Positions 17,204 to 25,800 of a DNA stretch of 64,000 nt are shown here, one piece after another. The notes under the pieces were generated by a model that searched no databases, was not told where the DNA came from, and worked only from the letters and a program-made list of their open reading frames with translations. Source of the stretch: Acidobacteriota bacterium (GTDB lineage: Bacteria > Acidobacteriota > Vicinamibacteria > Vicinamibacterales > UBA2999); assembly GCA_020851565.1 (NCBI GenBank), contig JADZCN010000037.1, positions 168,716 through 232,715 of the forward strand, given 5' to 3'. Within the stretch, counting starts at the first letter, position 1; each line of letters starts with the position of its first letter. A program made the position numbers and the translations under genes.

Positions 17204-18461
17204 GGAATCCCACCGCATTCTCGACGGCGCGCCAGGCACGTTCTTCCGCCCTGGAGACCAGCGTGATGGCGTGGCCCGAGGCGCCGGCGCGGCCCGTGCG
17301 GCCCACGCGGTGCACGTAGGTGTCGGGCGTGTCCGGGACCTCGTAGTTGACGACGTGCGCGATGCCCTCGATGTCCAGGCCCCGGGCGGCGATGTCGGTG
17401 GCGACCAGCACCGGGTGCTTGCCCGAGCGGAACCCCTCGACGGCCTGGAGCCGTTCCTGCTGCGATCGGTCGGCGTGCAGCGCCGCCGCGCGGATGCCCC
17501 GCGCCTGCAGGTGCCGCGCCACCCGGTCCGCGCCCACCTTCATGCGGACGAACACCAGCACGGGGCCCGTGGCGTCGTGCCGGATGAACTTCGCCAGCCA
17601 GTCGATCTTGTCGCCGCCTTCCACGGCGTGCATCTCGTGGGTGATGGTGCGCGCGGCGCCGCGCTGGCCGACCTGCACGAACCGCGGCGCTCGCAACATC
17701 TCGGTGGCCATCCGTAAGATCTCGCCGGGCAGCGTGGCCGAGAAGAGCAGCGTCTGCCGCTCGGGCGGCAGCGCCGACAGGATGCGCTGGACGTCGGGCC
17801 AGAAGCCCATGTCCATCATCCGGTCCGCCTCGTCCAGCACCAGCACCTGCACGCGCAGCAGGTCCACCGCGTCGTGCCGCATGTGATCCATCAGCCGCCC
17901 GGGCGTGGCCACGATGATGTCCACGCCGGCCTTGAGCGCGCGCTCCTGCGGTCCCATCTCGACGCCGCCGAACACCGGGGCCGTCGTGCACGGCGCGTGG
18001 TAGGTCAGGCCCACCAGCGTGTCCTCGATCTGCACGGCGAGCTCGCGCGTGGGCGCGAGGATCAGCGCGCGCGTATAGGCTTCGCGGGCCGGGTCGCCGT
18101 AGTGCGGCTGCTCCAGCAGCAGCCGCTGGAGGATGGGGGCGGCGAAGGCCAGCGTCTTGCCCGTCCCCGTCTCGGCGCAGGCCACCACGTCGTGCCCCGC
18201 CAGGGCGAGCGGGATGACGGCGCCCTGCACGGGACGCGTGCCCTCGAAGCCGAGGTCCGCCAGCCCCGCGGCAAGGCGCTTGTCGAACTGCAGCGAGGCG
18301 AACGGGATGGGCTCGGCGCTCGCGTCCACGAACTGCCAGGGCAGATCGGGAGCCGGTGCGGAGGGCGCGTGAGGAACCGGGGGACGGCCACCGCGCCGCG
18401 GACCGCGGCCGGCGGCGCCCCGTCCACGGGGGCGTCGAGAGGGTGCAGGACGTGAGTTCAA
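17190..18461 (-). CDS. DEAD-box ATP-dependent RNA helicase (RhlE-like)
   Basis: About 423 aa. All helicase motifs are present in order: Q motif (FEGTRPVQGAVIPLA), Walker A AETGTGKT, PTRELAVQ, TPGRLMDHM, DEAD in VLDEADRMMDMGF, SAT, and C-terminal VATDIAARGLDIEG and HRVGRTGRAG. It unwinds short RNA duplexes, acting in RNA decay, ribosome assembly or cold adaptation. The frame is open to 18587, but that would overlap infA. The TTG at 18461, 16 nt after the infA stop, is my preferred start and gives an Arg/Gly/Pro-rich N-terminal tail before the Q motif. No strong ribosome-binding site is visible. Its place directly behind infA suits a translation or RNA-metabolism role. Confidence 0.9.
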   Translation of the reverse strand: MNSRPAPSRRPRGRGAAGRGPRRGGRPPVPHAPSAPAPDLPWQFVDASAEPIPFASLQFDKRLAAGLADLGFEGTRPVQGAVIPLALAGHDVVACAETGTGKTLAFAAPILQRLLLEQPHYGDPAREAYTRALILAPTRELAVQIEDTLVGLTYHAPCTTAPVFGGVEMGPQERALKAGVDIIVATPGRLMDHMRHDAVDLLRVQVLVLDEADRMMDMGFWPDVQRILSALPPERQTLLFSATLPGEILRMATEMLRAPRFVQVGQRGAARTITHEMHAVEGGDKIDWLAKFIRHDATGPVLVFVRMKVGADRVARHLQARGIRAAALHADRSQQERLQAVEGFRSGKHPVLVATDIAARGLDIEGIAHVVNYEVPDTPDTYVHRVGRTGRAGASGHAITLVSRAEERAWRAVENAVGFHVVA

Positions 18462-18477
18462 GTGCGTGTGTCGGAAG

Positions 18478-18696
18478 CTAACGGGCGCGGAAGGTGATGA
18501 TGCCCCGCTGCGGATCGTAGGGGGAGATACCCACGGTGACGCGGTCACCGGGCACCACCTTGATGCGAAACCGCCGCATCCGACCACTCAGCTGGGCCAG
18601 CACCTCGTGGCCGGCGTCCACCTGCACGCGGTAGAGACCACCGCTGTGCACGGCAACCACCGTGCCCTGCATGTCAATCAAGTCGTCTTTGCTCAT
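18478..18696 (-). CDS. infA: translation initiation factor IF-1
   Basis: 72 aa OB-fold protein that binds the ribosomal A site during initiation. MSKDDLIDMQGTVV at the N-terminus, the RMRRFRIKVVPGDRV core and the SPYDPQRGIITFRAR tail are diagnostic. The frame extends 13 codons upstream, but the ATG at 18696 gives the standard 72-residue length. Unusually it is not in a ribosomal-protein cluster: it lies 19 nt behind the acyl-ligase/acyltransferase gene and 16 nt before the helicase gene. This could be one of several infA copies, which cannot be judged here. Confidence 0.96.
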   Translation of the reverse strand: MSKDDLIDMQGTVVAVHSGGLYRVQVDAGHEVLAQLSGRMRRFRIKVVPGDRVTVGISPYDPQRGIITFRAR

Positions 18697-18715
18697 TCGT
18701 AACCCACTGATTGTG

Positions 18716-21313
18716 TCACGCCGGGGGCGCCGCATGCAAACGACGAACCGCTTCCTCCACTTGACGGGCCAGATCCGCGTAGTCCTCGCCGGTCAAGTGC
18801 ATCGGCACGCCGAACGTCACGGCGCACCGCCCGGGGCGGGCCATCCGCCATCGCGGGTGCAGGATCCGGTTCACGCCTTCCAGCCGCACCGGCACGACCG
18901 GCAGCTGCAGGCGCGAGCCGATCATCCCGATGCCGCCCTGGAACGGCAGGATGGCGTCGGTTTCCGACCGCGTGCCCTCGGGGAAGATCAGCACGGAGTA
19001 CCCGTCCCCGGTGACCTCGCCGATGTAGCGCAGCGTCTGTCGCGCCCCGGCTTCGCGTTGCGGCAGCGGAAAGGCGCCGAAGAACAGCGACGCCAGGTAG
19101 TACTCCAGCCGGTTGACGAACACTTGCCCCGTCGTAAAACCGTCGGGGAAGAAATGCGCCTTGAAGAACTCCTTCGCCATGGCCGGCGCCACCCACGCGC
19201 GCCACCGGCCCGGCAGCGCCGCCATGATGACGGGCACGTCGAGGTGGCTCTGGTGGTTGGCGGCGAACACCACCGGCCCGCGCAGGCCGTCCAGGTGCTC
19301 CCGGCCGCTCACCTGCACCCACGCGAAGATGCGCGCGATGGGCAGGATCCACGTGGCCAGGCTGACGCGCCGCACCCAGCGGACGAGCGGGCGCCGGTTC
19401 CATCGCGGGAACGCCACCGGCTCCTCGACCACAGCCTCGGCCGGCGCTTCCTGGATGAGCGCCTTCAGCTCGCTCACCGTGCGCGCGCCGGCGAACTTCG
19501 TCTCGTCCAGGCGCGTCTGGAAGCGATCCTCGAGCGCGACCATCAGCTCCACGCGCTCGAGCGAGCTCAGTCCCAGCTCGTCGAGCGTCGTGTCGTCGCC
19601 GAGCGTGCGGCCGGCGGCATACCGGGCGAGCACGCCGGCGATGCCTTCGCCCGGCACGGCGGCTGGCGGCGCCGCCCCGGTCTCCACCCACTGGCGGATG
19701 GCCCCGCGCTTCAGCTTCCGCGTTCCCTCGGTGCGTGGCAGCGGGCCGGTCGTCCACACGGAGAAGGCGCGGACCCGCTGGTGGTCCGCAAGCCGTGCAT
19801 TGGCCGCGGCCACCACCGCCGCCGGGTCGGTGCCGGGCTCGAGCACGAGCACCGCGTGCACGCGCTCCTCCGTCCGCCCCGCCTCGCGGTGCCCGACTAC
19901 CGCCGCATCCACCACGCCCGGCACCGCCTCGATCTCCCGCTCCACGTCGTCCGGGAAGACGTTGAGGCCTTCGGGCGTGACGATCATCTCCTTCTTCCGC
20001 CCGCGGATGAAGAGCCGCCCCTCGGCATCGAGCTCGCCGATGTCGCCGGTGTGCAGCCAGCCTTCGGGGTCCAACAACCGCCCGACCGACTCCCGTCGCG
20101 TCTCTTCCTCCTCCCGCCGCGGCTCGTAATACCCCTCGGTGACGTTGTCGCCGCGGACGAGAATCTCGCCGTCCTCGGCAATCCTCACCTCGACGCCCGG
20201 GACCGGCTCGCCCACCGAGCCCGTGCGCGTCTTGAACGGGTGGTTCAGCGTGACGATCGGCGCGGTCTCGGTGAGGCCGTAGCCCTGGATGACGACGAAG
20301 CCGAGGCGCTTCCAGTACGACTCGAGCTCGGGATCGAGCGGCGCCGCGCCGACGATGAAGCCCCAGAACTTCAGGCCGAAGGTGCGGTGGATGGCGCGGT
20401 AGCGCCACCAGCGCCTAGTCATCGGGAGGCCGGTCGGGGGACTGGCGGCGGCAGGGTCGATGCGGAGGACGTGATCGCGCAGCACCTCCAGGATCTTCGG
20501 CACGCACACGACGATCGAGATGCGCCACTCGTGGACGCGCTGCACGATGTCGTGCGGGTTGAAGCTGCGCATGAACACCACCGTCCCGTCCACGAGCGGC
20601 GGGATGGTGGTGGCCAGGGCCTGGCCGAACAGGTGGCTGAGCGGGAGCAGGTTGAGGAAGCGGAGCGGCAGGAGCGGCCGCGCGTACCCCTTGTACTTCG
20701 CCACCTCGCGCGCCACGGGCACGAGGTTGGCCATGATGTTCTTGTGCCGCACGACCACGCCCTTGGGCTCGCCGGTGGCGCCCGACGTGTAGACGATCTG
20801 CGCGATATCGTCGCGCGAGATCGGCACGCCGGGCATCGGGCCGTCGGCGTCCCAGTCGAAATCGCGGAACGTCCAGTGGGGAACCGGGGCAGGGGCGCCG
20901 GAGCTGGTGGCGCCGGGACCGGCGACGCCGGGACTGAAGTCCCGGCGCTCCGGGCGTGAGTCCCGGCACTCCGGTCCGTCTGCGTCCTCGCCCGTGATCA
21001 CGACGCGCGCCTGGACGATGGCCGCGATCTTCTCGGCGAAGGCCCGGGGTGACCGGTAGTCGATGGGCACGACGACGACGCCGCTGATGGTGGCGCCCCA
21101 GAAGCAGGCCAGCCACTCCGCGCAGTTCTCGCCCCAGAGGAGCACCCGGTCGCCGGGCGAGACCCCGGCTGCGGCCAGGCGCACCGCGAACCCGCGCGCG
21201 GCGCGGGTCACCTGCGCGTAGCTGAACCGCCGCACGCGGTAGCCATCGTCGTGGATGACGAACTCGCCCCGCTGGGATTCAAGCGACCGGAAGACATCAA
21301 CGAGCGTCTGCAC
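18716..21313 (-). CDS. acyl-AMP ligase - ACP - 1-acylglycerophosphate acyltransferase fusion
   Basis: About 865 aa, three enzymes in one chain. Residues ~1-535 are an AMP-binding ligase (YTSGATGEPKGVVV, YGLTETAPIV, WLHTGDIGELD, GRKKEMIVTPEG). Residues ~555-625 are an acyl-carrier domain with the phosphopantetheine serine in LDELGLSSLERVELM. Residues ~640-865 are a PlsC/LPLAT domain with the H-x4-D motif in NHQSHLDV and PEGTRS. It could activate a fatty acid, load it on its own carrier and transfer it to a lysophospholipid, like Aas in E. coli but with a built-in ACP. The start is unclear because the frame begins in a GCACCC repeat. GTG at 21313 is preferred over GTG at 21343. First of a run with infA and the helicase. 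Confidence 0.9.
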   Translation of the reverse strand: MQTLVDVFRSLESQRGEFVIHDDGYRVRRFSYAQVTRAARGFAVRLAAAGVSPGDRVLLWGENCAEWLACFWGATISGVVVVPIDYRSPRAFAEKIAAIVQARVVITGEDADGPECRDSRPERRDFSPGVAGPGATSSGAPAPVPHWTFRDFDWDADGPMPGVPISRDDIAQIVYTSGATGEPKGVVVRHKNIMANLVPVAREVAKYKGYARPLLPLRFLNLLPLSHLFGQALATTIPPLVDGTVVFMRSFNPHDIVQRVHEWRISIVVCVPKILEVLRDHVLRIDPAAASPPTGLPMTRRWWRYRAIHRTFGLKFWGFIVGAAPLDPELESYWKRLGFVVIQGYGLTETAPIVTLNHPFKTRTGSVGEPVPGVEVRIAEDGEILVRGDNVTEGYYEPRREEEETRRESVGRLLDPEGWLHTGDIGELDAEGRLFIRGRKKEMIVTPEGLNVFPDDVEREIEAVPGVVDAAVVGHREAGRTEERVHAVLVLEPGTDPAAVVAAANARLADHQRVRAFSVWTTGPLPRTEGTRKLKRGAIRQWVETGAAPPAAVPGEGIAGVLARYAAGRTLGDDTTLDELGLSSLERVELMVALEDRFQTRLDETKFAGARTVSELKALIQEAPAEAVVEEPVAFPRWNRRPLVRWVRRVSLATWILPIARIFAWVQVSGREHLDGLRGPVVFAANHQSHLDVPVIMAALPGRWRAWVAPAMAKEFFKAHFFPDGFTTGQVFVNRLEYYLASLFFGAFPLPQREAGARQTLRYIGEVTGDGYSVLIFPEGTRSETDAILPFQGGIGMIGSRLQLPVVPVRLEGVNRILHPRWRMARPGRCAVTFGVPMHLTGEDYADLARQVEEAVRRLHAAPPA

Positions 21314-21357
21314 CTGTTCGCACCTGTCCGCACCCGTTCGCACCCACCCGCACCCGG
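21309..21357. repeat. CACCCGTTCG repeat array between divergent genes
   Basis: Five to six degenerate 10-nt units (CACCTGTTCG, CACCTGTCCG, CACCCGTTCG, CACCCACCCG). They lie in the short space between the acyl-ligase fusion gene and the DisA_N-like gene and overlap the predicted 5' end of the former. Confidence 0.8.
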
Positions 21358-21377
21358 TTTAGTATCATCGTTCTCCC

Positions 21378-22751
21378 TTGGACACGTCACGGCTTCCCCC
21401 CGCCCTGGTGGTGGGCGCGCACTACGATACGTTCCTGCAGCGGGCGCTCCGCCGGTTCTTCGAGCGGGCGACGCTGGAGTCGGAGGCGGTGCCCTCGCCC
21501 TCGTCCGACGGGCGGCTGGCCATCGAGCCGACCGGCGACCCCGGCGCGCTGGCGGTGCGCTGGTTCGGCAACCGCTACGTGCTTCGCGTGCCGGGCTCGC
21601 GGCCCTTCACGCAGAACGAGGTGCGGTTCGCCCGCGCCATCGGCACGGTTCTGGCGGCGCGCTTCCACGCCATCCTGAGGCCGCAGGCGATCATCGAGCG
21701 GAGCGGGCTCTTCCGGGGTGCAATCGAGGACTGCTACGTCGGGGCCTTCTTCGACCCCGGCGCCTACGCCCAGGGCGCCCCGCAGCCTGCGACGGATCGC
21801 GTCGCCGAGGCCATCGAGATCCTCCGCGTGGCGGCGCTCTCGACCTACGAGAACCATCCCATCTCCACCGGGGTGCTGCTGCTCGGCACCGACCAGGATC
21901 CGCTCGCCACGGATGGCGGTGGGCCGGTGGGGCCGCACTATTCGGGCGCGCTCACGTCCATCAAGAGCTTCTTCCGCCTCGCCGACGGCGTGCGCACCGT
22001 GTTCCTCGTGGGCCGCGACGGCCGGCTGCTGGACATCGTGGACGTGGACCGCTGGGCCACGCAGGCCTCCGCCGGGATGGGGCTGGCCGTGCCGTGCGCC
22101 GAGGCGTACAGCGCGCACGCGCGTGCGACGCTCTCGGGCGAGCACGTCGCGGTGGTGCTCAGCCCGCAGCGCGAGATCAAGGTCTTCGCGCGCGGCGAGC
22201 AGGCGTTCGCCTTCCGCAACGCCGACTGGCACCTGCTGGACCTGGCGGCCAAGTACCAGATGTGGGAGGCGGCGGTCGGCAACAGCCCCGTGGCGCGGCG
22301 GCTGTTCCAGACGGCCCTGGACCTCTCCGATGCGCGGCAGGGCGCGCTGTTCGTCGTGCTTCGCCGGCCGGTCGAATCGCTCGGCGAGCTCGTCACGGGC
22401 GACGACCGTCTCGACATGGAGCCGTTCGGCGCGCTCAGGGATCCCGAGGCGCCGTCGCGGCGTCACCTGCTGCACGTGCTGGCAGGACGCAGCGTGACCG
22501 AGCTGGACGCCAGCGTGCTGGCCGCGCTGGCCACGCTCGACGGCGCCACCGTGTGCGAGCCGAACGGGCAGCTGCTGGCCGTCGGCGCGATCCTGCGCCA
22601 CCCGTCCACGGTCCCGGGCGTCATGGGAGGCGTGGTCGAGGGCGCGCGCACCACGGCCGCGATGGCGGCCAGCCGGTTCGGGCCGGTCTTGAAAGTCAGC
22701 GAGGATGGCCTCATCACGTGCTTCGACGGCGGCCGCCTCTGGGACATCTGA
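21378..22751 (+). CDS. DisA_N-like (diadenylate cyclase domain) protein
   Basis: 457 aa, no membrane segment. The last ~130 residues match the diadenylate-cyclase fold: GALFVVLRRPVESLGEL, then DGA at residues 388-390 (LATLDGATVCEPNGQLLAVG), and 36 residues later a GARTTAAMAASRFG stretch aligned with the GTRHRAA motif of DisA/DacA. The first Arg (R424) is kept but the His-Arg pair is Thr-Thr, so c-di-AMP synthesis is doubtful. The N-terminal ~300 residues are likely the sensor region found with such domains. It starts at TTG 21378; TATCAT at 21363-21368 could be a -10 box. It is followed 9 nt later by an epimerase gene. Nucleotide binding is the safest prediction. Confidence 0.7.
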   Translation: MDTSRLPPALVVGAHYDTFLQRALRRFFERATLESEAVPSPSSDGRLAIEPTGDPGALAVRWFGNRYVLRVPGSRPFTQNEVRFARAIGTVLAARFHAILRPQAIIERSGLFRGAIEDCYVGAFFDPGAYAQGAPQPATDRVAEAIEILRVAALSTYENHPISTGVLLLGTDQDPLATDGGGPVGPHYSGALTSIKSFFRLADGVRTVFLVGRDGRLLDIVDVDRWATQASAGMGLAVPCAEAYSAHARATLSGEHVAVVLSPQREIKVFARGEQAFAFRNADWHLLDLAAKYQMWEAAVGNSPVARRLFQTALDLSDARQGALFVVLRRPVESLGELVTGDDRLDMEPFGALRDPEAPSRRHLLHVLAGRSVTELDASVLAALATLDGATVCEPNGQLLAVGAILRHPSTVPGVMGGVVEGARTTAAMAASRFGPVLKVSEDGLITCFDGGRLWDI

Positions 22752-22760
22752 AAGGCACTC

Positions 22761-23669
22761 ATGTCGTTTCGCGTATTTCTGACGGGGGGAACGGGATACA
22801 TCGGGTCGGCGATCCTCGACGCCGCCATCAGGGGTGGGCACCAGGTGACGGCCATCGTGCGGGACCCCGAGAAGGTGGCGCGCGTGGAGGCGCGCGGCGC
22901 CACGGGGCTGCTGGCCGAGATCGGCACGCCGAAGCGATACATGGACGCCGCGCTCGAGGCCGATGTCGTCATCCACTCGGCCATCGAGTACTCGCCGCGG
23001 GGCGTGCAGCTCGAGCGCGAGTTCCTGGATCGCCTGCTGCCCGCGATGGAAGCCACCGGTGAGAGCCGGACTTTCATCTACACGTCGGGCGTGTGGGTGC
23101 TCGGGCCCGCCCCCGAGCCGGTGGACGAGACGGCGCCGCTCGCCGCCCCGGCCGAGCAGTCGGCGTGGCGCGTGCCGCACGAGCAGCTCGTGCAGTCGGC
23201 GATGTCGATGAGCCTGCGCACGGTGATCATCCGCCCGGGCATCGTCTACGGCGGAGGGCGCGGCATTGTCTCGGATCTGCTGAAGGACGCGCTGAACGGG
23301 CTCGTGCGCGTGATTGGCCCGGGCACGAACCACTGGCCGTGCGTGTACGATCGCGACCTCGGCGAGCTGTACATCCGGCTTGCCGAGACGCCTGAGGCTT
23401 CGGGCGTGTTCCACGCCAACGACGAGGCCGACGAGACAGTGAACGAGATCGTCGAGGCCATTGCCGGCCACCTGGCCCAGCGTCCCGACGTGCGGCACGT
23501 GCCGCTCGACGAAGCGCGGGCGAAGATGGGCGCCTATGCCGACGCGCTGGCGCTGGATCAGAAGGTGCGCAGCCCGCGGGCACGGGCCATGGGCTGGTCG
23601 CCGTCGCTCAGGAGCGTGTCGGGGAACGTGGCGCGGCTCTTCGAGGAGTATCGCAATGCGCGCAGCTAG
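22761..23669 (+). CDS. NAD-dependent epimerase/dehydratase family protein
   Basis: 302 aa extended SDR. The nucleotide-binding motif is LTGGTGYIGSAILDA at residues 7-21, followed by the ARG-ATG-like loop. The usual catalytic YxxxK is not clear: the region after IYTSGVWVLG reads VPHEQLVQSA, as in atypical NmrA/epimerase-like members. IIRPGIVYGGGRG then follows. The atypical active site makes a plain sugar epimerase less certain; it may reduce a small carbonyl or only bind NAD(P). GAAAGG lies 4 nt upstream. It is in an operon with the DisA_N-like gene (9 nt gap) and the next hydrolase (14-nt overlap). Confidence 0.8.
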   Translation: MSFRVFLTGGTGYIGSAILDAAIRGGHQVTAIVRDPEKVARVEARGATGLLAEIGTPKRYMDAALEADVVIHSAIEYSPRGVQLEREFLDRLLPAMEATGESRTFIYTSGVWVLGPAPEPVDETAPLAAPAEQSAWRVPHEQLVQSAMSMSLRTVIIRPGIVYGGGRGIVSDLLKDALNGLVRVIGPGTNHWPCVYDRDLGELYIRLAETPEASGVFHANDEADETVNEIVEAIAGHLAQRPDVRHVPLDEARAKMGAYADALALDQKVRSPRARAMGWSPSLRSVSGNVARLFEEYRNARS

Positions 23670-24570
23670 CGTGATCGCCATCACGGCCGCGCTGCTCCTG
23701 CCCGCCTGCGCGGCGGACGAGCACGCATCGCACGCGGAGCCGGCCGCCCAGGCCGGCCCCGCAGCCGGCGGCGCGCAGGCCGCGAGCGCCGCGTTCAACT
23801 ACCCGGAGGTCGCGTCGCTTCCACCCGGCGCGGATCGCGCGCAGGCCGCGATCGACCGATCGCCGCGGCATGGCGAGTGGGTGGACGTGGCCAACCCGGG
23901 CGGATCGCCCATCAAGACCTGGGTGGTCTACCCGGAGCGCAGCGACAAGGCGCCGGTCGTCCTCGTGATTCACACCATTGGCGGCTTGAACCCGTGGGCG
24001 CGCGCGCTGGCCGACCAGCTCGCCGAGGACGGCTACATCGCCGTCGCGCCGGACTTCCTGAGCGGCCGCGGGCCGAACGGCGGCGGCACCGACGCGTTCG
24101 CCTCGCCGGACGAGGCGCGCAAGGCGATGAGCAGCGTCACGCCCGCCGATGCGGCGGCCACGCTGGACCGCGTGCGCGAGTACGCGCTCACGATCCCCGC
24201 GGCCAACGGCAAGGTCGCGACGATGGGCTTCTGCTGGGGCGGGTCGCGCAGCTTCGAGTACGCGCTGCACCAGCCGGGGCTGAACGCGGCGGTGGTCTTC
24301 TACGGCACCTCGCCGGAGGATCGCGCGGCCTACGCGAAGATCACCGCGCCCATCCTCGGCCTCTACGGCGGCGACGATGCGCGGGTGAACGCGACCATCG
24401 AGCCGGCCGAGGCGGAGCTGAAGACGCTGGGCAAGATCTTCGAGCACGAGATCTACGAGGGCGCGGGCCACGGCTTCGTCGGGTCGCAGGCGGACCGCAA
24501 CGGCGCGAACTTCCGGGCGACGGAGCAGGCGTGGCCGAGGGCGATGGCGTTTCTCAGGAAGCATCTCTGA
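23656..24570 (+). CDS. dienelactone hydrolase family lipoprotein
   Basis: 304 aa alpha/beta hydrolase. The signal peptide ends in a lipobox (LLLPAC), so a lipid anchor is expected. The family triad is visible: nucleophile C193 in GFCWGGSRSFEYA, Asp in LYGGDDARVNATIEP, and His in GAGHGFVGSQ. The Cys nucleophile is typical of dienelactone hydrolases, which open cyclic lactones; the true substrate is unknown. GAGGAG at 23643-23648 lies 7 nt before the ATG, which overlaps the epimerase gene by 14 nt. The mature N-terminus is His-rich (EHASHAE). A close paralogue follows at 24859. Confidence 0.9.
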   Translation: MRAASVIAITAALLLPACAADEHASHAEPAAQAGPAAGGAQAASAAFNYPEVASLPPGADRAQAAIDRSPRHGEWVDVANPGGSPIKTWVVYPERSDKAPVVLVIHTIGGLNPWARALADQLAEDGYIAVAPDFLSGRGPNGGGTDAFASPDEARKAMSSVTPADAAATLDRVREYALTIPAANGKVATMGFCWGGSRSFEYALHQPGLNAAVVFYGTSPEDRAAYAKITAPILGLYGGDDARVNATIEPAEAELKTLGKIFEHEIYEGAGHGFVGSQADRNGANFRATEQAWPRAMAFLRKHL

Positions 24571-24572
24571 CG

Positions 24573-24745
24573 GGAGTGCAGGGTGCAGGGTGCGGAGTGC
24601 TGCGTGCGAGTGCGGAGTGCCGAGTGCAGAGTGCGAGTGCAGAGTGCGAGTGCAGAGTGCGAGTGCGGAGTGCGAGTGCGGAGTGCGACTACTGGGTGCG
24701 AGCGCGGAGCGCGAGAGCGGAGTGCGAAAGCGGAGTGCGACGACT
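24573..24745 (+). repeat. GAGTGCGGAGTGC repeat array
   Basis: About twenty 7-8 nt units (GAGTGCG, GAGTGCA, GAGCGCG) start directly after the first hydrolase stop codon. Confidence 0.85.
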
Positions 24746-24762
24746 GCGTGCGAACTTCCTGA

Positions 24763-24846
24763 TCCCTTCTCCCTGATCCCCGATCCCCTTCTCCCTGATC
24801 CCCGATCCCTGATCCCCGATCCCTGATCCCCGATCCCTGCTCCCTG
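24763..24846 (+). repeat. CCCTGATCCCCGAT repeat array
   Basis: Six to eight units of 7-14 nt (TCCCTGATCCCCGA), adjoining the GAGTGCG array. Two different repeat families thus occupy one 288-nt gap between paralogous genes. Confidence 0.85.
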
Positions 24847-24858
24847 ATGGAGGTCCCC

Positions 24859-25800
24859 ATGAAGAAGTCCTTGTTCGTACTGGCCGCGGTGGTCGTCGCC
24901 GGCGCCAGCGTGTATGTGACGGCGCAGCGGCCGCCCGCCGCCGTGGCCGCGCTGGCGGCGGACCCGCACGCGGGGCACACGATGGAACCCCAGGCGCCGG
25001 CGCAACCGCAGTACCCGCCGTTCACGCGCCCGGCCAACGAGCGCATCCCGCCCGGCTTCGAGCAGGCGGAAGCGGCGCTGAAGGCGTCGAAGCAGAAGAG
25101 CGAGTGGGTGAACATCCAGTACGCTGGCGGGCCCGCCATCAAGTCGTGGGTCGCCTATCCCGCGAAGCCCGAGAAGGCGCCCGTCGTCATCGTCATCATG
25201 GAGATCTTCGGGCTGCAGCCGTGGATCCAGGGCGTGGCCGACCAGCTGGCCGAGGACGGCTACATCGCGATTGCGCCGGACTTGCTGAGCGGCATGGGGC
25301 CGGGCGGCGGCGGCACGGCGGAGATCGGCAGCCCCGATGCGGCGCGCAAGGTCATCACGGGCCTCACGCCGGCCGAAGCCGCGAACCGCCTGAAGGCCGT
25401 GCGCGCCTACGCGCTGACGATGCCGCAGTCCAACGGCAAGACGGCGACGGTGGGGTACTGCTGGGGAGGCGCACGCAGCTTCGAGTTCGCGGTGGCCGAG
25501 CCCGGGCTGAACGCGGCCATCGTGTTCTACGGCACGTCGCCCTCCAGTGCCCCCGACTTCGCCAAGATCAACGCCCCCGTCCTGGGCCTCTACGGCGCGG
25601 ACGATGCACGAGTGAACGCGACCATCGAGCCGGCGGCGGCCGAGATGAAGAAGTTGGGGAAGAGCTTCGAGTACGAGATTTACGAAGGCGCGGGCCATGG
25701 CTTCCTGCGCGCTCAGCAGGATCGTGGCGGCGCGAACTATCGCGCGTCCGAGCAGGCCTGGCCGCGCGTGCTGGCGTTCCTGCAGAAGCACACGAAGTAA
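24859..25800 (+). CDS. dienelactone hydrolase family protein, exported paralogue
   Basis: 313 aa. The Sec signal peptide MKKSLFVLAAVVVAGASVYV lacks a lipobox Cys, so this copy should be periplasmic and soluble, unlike its lipoprotein neighbour. The catalytic set is C201 in GYCWGGARSFEFA, Asp in YGADDARVNATIEP, and His in GAGHGFLRAQ. The start at 24859 has GGAGG 4 nt upstream (24850-24854); an upstream ATG at 24847 is less likely. The mature N-terminus is again His/Met rich (DPHAGHTMEP). The pair clearly arose by tandem duplication, and each copy kept the triad. Confidence 0.9.
   Translation: MKKSLFVLAAVVVAGASVYVTAQRPPAAVAALAADPHAGHTMEPQAPAQPQYPPFTRPANERIPPGFEQAEAALKASKQKSEWVNIQYAGGPAIKSWVAYPAKPEKAPVVIVIMEIFGLQPWIQGVADQLAEDGYIAIAPDLLSGMGPGGGGTAEIGSPDAARKVITGLTPAEAANRLKAVRAYALTMPQSNGKTATVGYCWGGARSFEFAVAEPGLNAAIVFYGTSPSSAPDFAKINAPVLGLYGADDARVNATIEPAAAEMKKLGKSFEYEIYEGAGHGFLRAQQDRGGANYRASEQAWPRVLAFLQKHTK

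Noticed and set aside
18462..18587. N-terminal extension of the helicase frame over infA
   Set aside because: Overlaps the whole 3' half of infA; composition is not protein-like; TTG 18461 is the better start.
21314..21343. Ten-codon extension of the acyl-ligase gene from GTG 21343
   Set aside because: The codons are CACCCG repeat units; kept only as an alternative start.
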